Below are positions 33,335-36,777 of a DNA stretch of 36,777 nucleotides, piece by piece. A model generated the notes under the pieces. The model was given only the letters and a program-made list of their open reading frames with translations. It did no database searches and was not told the origin of the DNA. The DNA lies in NCBI GenBank assembly GCA_016208905.1, contig JACQXG010000006.1:1-36777 (forward strand). Direction: 5' to 3'. This DNA is from Nitrospirota bacterium. GTDB lineage: Bacteria; Nitrospirota; Thermodesulfovibrionia; UBA6902. The position numbers and the translations under genes were made by a program. Every line of letters starts with the position of its first letter. The stretch's first letter is position 1.

Positions 33335-33475
33335 TGCAGACATTGAAAAATAAATTAATTAACTCGATGACTATAATAGAAATAATGCATGAGGCTTTGA
33401 ATTAAAGTGTGTACGCTCCGATTAATGAATATTGCGTTTAAAGTATCGACAATTAATTTATTTTCCAACATCTGC
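33335..33475. repeat. Large inverted repeat at the usual rnpA position
   Basis: TGCAGACATTGAAAAATAAA with ATTAATT (33335-33360) pairs with AATTAATTTATTTTCCAACA with TCTGCA (33451-33476 region), and TCGAT/ATCGA extends the pairing inward. About 80 bases lie between the arms. The segment is AT-rich and has no open frame that I can support. It could be an insertion relic or encode a structured RNA. Confidence 0.6.
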
Positions 33476-33519
33476 ACTATTTGAAATGCATTTTTCGGGT
33501 TAATAGCATAAAGGAAAAA

Positions 33520-33765
33520 GTGAAGTCATTAGCACTTGCTGTCATTATTGGCTATAAAAAATATATATCTCCATTCCTGCCTCATTCCTGCAGGTTCCAT
33601 CCGTCATGCTCAAGTTACTGTATCGAGGCAATAGAAAGATATGGTTTAGTTAAAGGTCTCTGGCTTTTCTCCGGGCGGATTCTAAAATGCCACCCTTTTC
33701 ATCCGGGAGGGTATGATCCGGTTGCATACCCGGATAATTCATGTCTTAAAATGAGAGTGAAATAA
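33520..33765 (+). CDS. yidD: Membrane protein insertion efficiency factor YidD
   Basis: 81 residues from the GTG at 33520, which has AAGGA five bases upstream; a TTG at 33481 would add 13 residues that do not look like the family. Features of YidD: IIGYKKYISPFLPHSCRFHP, then SCSSYCIEAIERYGLVKGLW, CHPFHPGGYDPV. The three conserved cysteines of CRFHPSCSSYC and KCHPFHPGGYDPV are present. YidD is a small peripheral inner-membrane protein that assists YidC-dependent insertion. Its TAA shares one base with the yidC ATG, so the two are tightly coupled. Confidence 0.92.
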   Translation: MKSLALAVIIGYKKYISPFLPHSCRFHPSCSSYCIEAIERYGLVKGLWLFSGRILKCHPFHPGGYDPVAYPDNSCLKMRVK

Positions 33766-35324
33766 TGGATAAGCGTACACTGTTAGCTGTCATATTGTCG
33801 CTTGTTGTGCTGCTCGGCTGGTCATACTTTTTTACTCCGAAGCCGGACCCGCAAAAGCCCGTCCCTGTCCCGTCCGTGCAGGACGCATCACCTTTAAAAC
33901 CTGAGGCCCCGGCAAAACCGGAAACTGTAACACCCGAAGCTCAAATACCCGTTGAATACATTGCCCCGGCAGGCGCCGAAGTAAGCGATGTCGTAGTTGA
34001 GACGGATTTATTCAAGGCTGTTTTTTCAACAGAGGGGGCCGTTATAAAACACTGGGAGCTGAAGACTTATAAAGACAAGAATAATATGCCGGTCGTTCTT
34101 TTAAGAGAGCCGGGTATTGTCCCGCCATTGGGAATTGTATTTGAAGGGCCCGACAAAAACCTGTCTCAAAAATTAATATATACGGTCAACACAAAAACCC
34201 TCTCACTTTCCGAACGGGGTGACACACAGGGCGAATTAATTTTTTCATATGACAATCAGGGGATGTCCATCAAAAAGAGGCTTATATTCCACAATAATGA
34301 CTACAAGGTCGACATCTCAGTAGAGACCGCAAACACACCTTCATATATGCTGCCGGTTGGGACCAATTTCGGTGTTTATGACAAAGAGCAAAGTGAGCAT
34401 AAAGGTCCTGTCATCCTTATTGACGCTGACAGGGAGGAGTTCGACGAGAAGTTGAAAAGCCCGAAATACTTCCCTGGCAAAATAAACTGGATTGCCCAGG
34501 AAGACAAGTATTTTGCCGCTGCTATTATCCCGGTGACCCCGGTTGAGGGCGCAAATGTCTGGAAGGAAAAAGATTCGGCGGAGATAGCGTTAAAACTTAA
34601 GCCTCAAAAAAATGAGTTCATTTTTTATGCGGGACCCAAGGAATACGACAGGCTCAAGCGTTTAAACGCCGGGCTCGAACATATTATTGATTTTGGCTGG
34701 TTTTCTATCGTAGCAATGCCTCTTTTCTGGGTATTGAAGTTCTTCTACACCTATCTGGGCAATTACGGCTGGGCCATAATCATTCTGACTATAGTTACAA
34801 GAATACCGTTTATTCCTATAATGCATAAGAGCCAGAAGTCCATGAAGAAGCTGCAGACAATACAGCCCATGATGGCCGAGTTAAAAGAAAAATATAAAAA
34901 AGACCCTCAAAAAATGCAGCAGGAAACAATGGCGCTTTACAAAAAATACAAGGTCAACCCTATCGGCGGCTGCTTGCCGATGCTCCTGCAGATCCCTGTC
35001 TTTATTGCGCTGTATAACGTCCTTCTCAGGGCCATTGAATTAAGAGGAGCGCCCTTTGTCCTGTGGATAACTGATCTCTCAATAAAAGACCCTTATTATG
35101 TGCTTCCGATTGTCATGGGGCTTACGATGGTGATCCAGCAGAAGATGACTCCATCTGCAATGGAACCGACCCAGGCCAAAATAATGATGCTGATGCCGAT
35201 TATATTTACATTCATGTTTCTCTCGTTCGCCTCAGGCCTGGTCATGTACTGGCTGGTCAACAACGTCCTCGGCATTGCCCAGCAGTTTTACTCAAATAAA
35301 AAGGCTGCTGCTGAAGGGACATGA
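33765..35324 (+). CDS. yidC: Membrane protein insertase YidC
   Basis: 519 residues, the length usual for Gram-negative YidC. First helix at about 5-23 (LLAVILSLVVLLGWSYFF), a Pro-rich linker, the periplasmic P1 domain (about 60-305), then the conserved insertase core: FGWFSIVAMPLFWVLKFFYT, YGWAIIILTIVTRIPFIPIM with the core arginine, MKKLQTIQPMMAELKEKYKK, GGCLPMLLQIPVFIALYNVL, and the last helices ending in SGLVMYWLVNNVLGIAQQFY. It inserts proteins into the inner membrane, alone or with SecYEG. It begins one base inside the yidD stop codon. jag, which often follows yidC, is absent; mnmE comes next. Confidence 0.96.
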   Translation: MDKRTLLAVILSLVVLLGWSYFFTPKPDPQKPVPVPSVQDASPLKPEAPAKPETVTPEAQIPVEYIAPAGAEVSDVVVETDLFKAVFSTEGAVIKHWELKTYKDKNNMPVVLLREPGIVPPLGIVFEGPDKNLSQKLIYTVNTKTLSLSERGDTQGELIFSYDNQGMSIKKRLIFHNNDYKVDISVETANTPSYMLPVGTNFGVYDKEQSEHKGPVILIDADREEFDEKLKSPKYFPGKINWIAQEDKYFAAAIIPVTPVEGANVWKEKDSAEIALKLKPQKNEFIFYAGPKEYDRLKRLNAGLEHIIDFGWFSIVAMPLFWVLKFFYTYLGNYGWAIIILTIVTRIPFIPIMHKSQKSMKKLQTIQPMMAELKEKYKKDPQKMQQETMALYKKYKVNPIGGCLPMLLQIPVFIALYNVLLRAIELRGAPFVLWITDLSIKDPYYVLPIVMGLTMVIQQKMTPSAMEPTQAKIMMLMPIIFTFMFLSFASGLVMYWLVNNVLGIAQQFYSNKKAAAEGT

Positions 35325-35392
35325 CCTGCCGGCAATCGGTCTGGAATAAAGATGTCCTGACAACTGCCCCCCATTATCTGTAAACTACATGC

Positions 35393-36777
35393 ATGCAAAC
35401 CGAAGACACAATCGCCGCAATATCAACAGCTCCAGGGCACAGCGGTATCGGAATAGTCAGGCTTTCAGGCAAAGACGCAGTCAAGATAGCTGAGAAGATT
35501 TTCCTTTCCGCCAGGCAGAAAAAAATCAGAAAGACACCCTCTCACCGTATGCTTTACGGTCATATCATTGATCCCGCAAATAAGGAGACCATCGACGAGG
35601 TCCTGGTTTCCGTGATGAAGGCCCCGAATACATATACCAGGGAAGATGTTGTTGAGATAAATTCTCACGGCGGGCCTGTGCCGCTGCGCAGGATTTTGGA
35701 CCTTGTGATAAATGCAGGAGCGCGGCTTGCGGAACCCGGGGAATTTACGCAGAGGGCTTTTTTAAACGGAAGGATCGACCTTGCGCAGGCAGAGGCAGTG
35801 ATCGATGTTATCAATGCCCTTACAGAGCAGAGCCGGAAGAGCGCGATTAGCCAGCTCAGGGGAGGCCTTTCAAAAAAGGTTGGGTCCATACGTGAGGAAT
35901 TGATAGGGCTTGCCGCCTTTGTCGAGGCGTATATAGATTTCCCGGATGAAGACATCGAGGCCCTTTCCCTTGAAGACATGAAAAAAAGGGCACGGAATAT
36001 TCATCAGGCCCTGCAAAAACTCATAGAGAGTTCACGCTATGGAATGATTTTAAGGGAAGGGCTTAAAACCGCAATCATTGGCAGGCCGAATGTCGGCAAG
36101 TCGTCTTTACTCAATGCACTGCTTGAGCATGACAGGGCCATTGTGACCGAAGTGCCGGGAACCACAAGAGATGTCATCGAGGAATATTTAAACATAAAAG
36201 GAATTCCGGTAAGGATCATGGATACAGCCGGGATAAGAGACGTTAAAGACATAGCTGAAAAGGAAGGGGTAAAGAGGAGCCTGATGGCGATGGAGGATGC
36301 GGATTTGGTGCTGCTTGTGCTTGACGGAAGCGAAGAACTGCATAATACTGACAGAGAGTTGATTAGGAAAGCGAAGTCAAAGAATACCATTATAGTTATA
36401 AATAAAAGTGATCTACCTCAAAAGATAAGTCCTGCGATGGTCGTAGGGGCGGGTTTTAAACCCGCCCTTACAATCAGAGTCTCCGCCAAAAAAGAAACCG
36501 GCCTTGATGAATTAAAAAACAGGATAACTGAGATGGTTTTGTCCGGCAGTGCCGAAGGCAGCACGGAGGTTGTTACCAGCGCCAGGCATGTGCATGCCCT
36601 TGAAAAAGCGCTTGCTTCTACGAACTCTTTCATAATGGCAGTTGATAAAAAAACATCTCCTGAATTCCTGTCAGTAGAATTAAGAGACGCCCTTGATGCA
36701 ATCGGTGACATAATCGGCATTACGACTCCCGATGAGATACTGAATAGAATTTTCAGCAATTTTTGTATTGGGAAGTA
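35393..36777 (+). CDS. mnmE: tRNA modification GTPase MnmE, last base of stop codon cut off by window end
   Basis: 461 codons followed by TA at the window edge, so only the last base of the stop codon is missing. MQTEDTIAAISTAPGHSGIG opens the folate-binding N-terminal domain; EPGEFTQRAFLNGRIDLAQA is the central signature. The G domain has G1 GRPNVGKSS (about 230), GTTRD, G3 DTAGIRD, G4 NKSDL, and G5 SAK. The C-terminus is FCIGK with the reactive cysteine. MnmE with MnmG modifies the wobble uridine of several tRNAs. Between G4 and G5 about ten codons (VVGAGFKPALT) are encoded by a palindromic repeat (36443-36471). No clear ribosome site is seen. This gene closes the conserved rpmH block. Confidence 0.95.
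   Translation, partial: MQTEDTIAAISTAPGHSGIGIVRLSGKDAVKIAEKIFLSARQKKIRKTPSHRMLYGHIIDPANKETIDEVLVSVMKAPNTYTREDVVEINSHGGPVPLRRILDLVINAGARLAEPGEFTQRAFLNGRIDLAQAEAVIDVINALTEQSRKSAISQLRGGLSKKVGSIREELIGLAAFVEAYIDFPDEDIEALSLEDMKKRARNIHQALQKLIESSRYGMILREGLKTAIIGRPNVGKSSLLNALLEHDRAIVTEVPGTTRDVIEEYLNIKGIPVRIMDTAGIRDVKDIAEKEGVKRSLMAMEDADLVLLVLDGSEELHNTDRELIRKAKSKNTIIVINKSDLPQKISPAMVVGAGFKPALTIRVSAKKETGLDELKNRITEMVLSGSAEGSTEVVTSARHVHALEKALASTNSFIMAVDKKTSPEFLSVELRDALDAIGDIIGITTPDEILNRIFSNFCIGK
36443..36471. repeat. Palindromic element inside mnmE
   Basis: GTAGGGGCGGGTTT pairs with AAACCCGCCCTTAC around a single T at 36457, with one G-T pair. It is read in frame within mnmE as VGAGFKPALT. The GTAGGGGC...GCCC edge style resembles the intergenic palindromes at 652 and 12239. 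Confidence 0.8.

Noticed and set aside
1-36777. CRISPR array
   Set aside because: No regularly spaced direct repeats of 24-40 bases and no cas genes were seen.

Overview
The window looks like a chromosomal segment of a free-living, probably anaerobic Gram-negative bacterium. I favour Nitrospirota (Thermodesulfovibrionia-like). The reasons are the split, archaeal-type glutamate synthase, the many two-CW/PAS/HAMP histidine kinases, the remnants of REP-associated (RAYT) transposases with GGGGTCAA-type palindromes, and a GAGFKPA-encoding palindromic repeat. The assignment is an inference from gene content; no 16S rRNA gene is present.

Layout. Positions 1-3143: the 3' end of katG, a 2[4Fe-4S] ferredoxin, a secreted Cys-rich protein, then a scar region with two RAYT 3' remnants, an ORF6N-domain gene, mosaic repeat fragments and a decayed copy of a glutamate synthase 3' end. 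Positions 3140-3786: a HepT/MntA toxin-antitoxin pair. Positions 3925-9208: a three-gene glutamate synthase operon (glutaminase; ferredoxin-FMN synthase; GXGXG plus FAD/NAD(P) plus ferredoxin) with a recognisable promoter and leader hairpin. Its last gene carries an internal deletion and frameshift. Positions 9271-13068: an accessory stretch with a second HEPN/MNT pair that appears leaderless, an XRE repressor with a clear divergent operator, a DIP1984-like protein, a small CxxC protein, a DEDD nuclease and a radical SAM protein.

Positions 13331-32974 form an almost unbroken signalling island of about 20 kb. It holds two substrate-binding lipoproteins (LivJ-like and PhnD-like). Each lies directly upstream of a membrane sensor with a similar periplasmic domain, one with a GGDEF-EAL output and one with a histidine kinase output. 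Around them are three further histidine kinases, two Rcp1-like response regulators plus the scar of a third, a REC-GGDEF-EAL protein, a REC-PAS protein, a REC-HD-GYP protein and a terminal REC protein. Overlapping start and stop codons indicate translational coupling. The likely theme is ligand capture in the periplasm feeding phosphorelay and cyclic-di-GMP turnover. Several members are duplicated or partly deleted.

Positions 33149-36777 are the conserved rpmH-yidD-yidC-mnmE block. rnpA is missing from its usual place and a large inverted repeat occupies the site. mnmE contains an in-frame palindromic repeat between its G4 and G5 motifs, and its stop codon is cut by the window edge.
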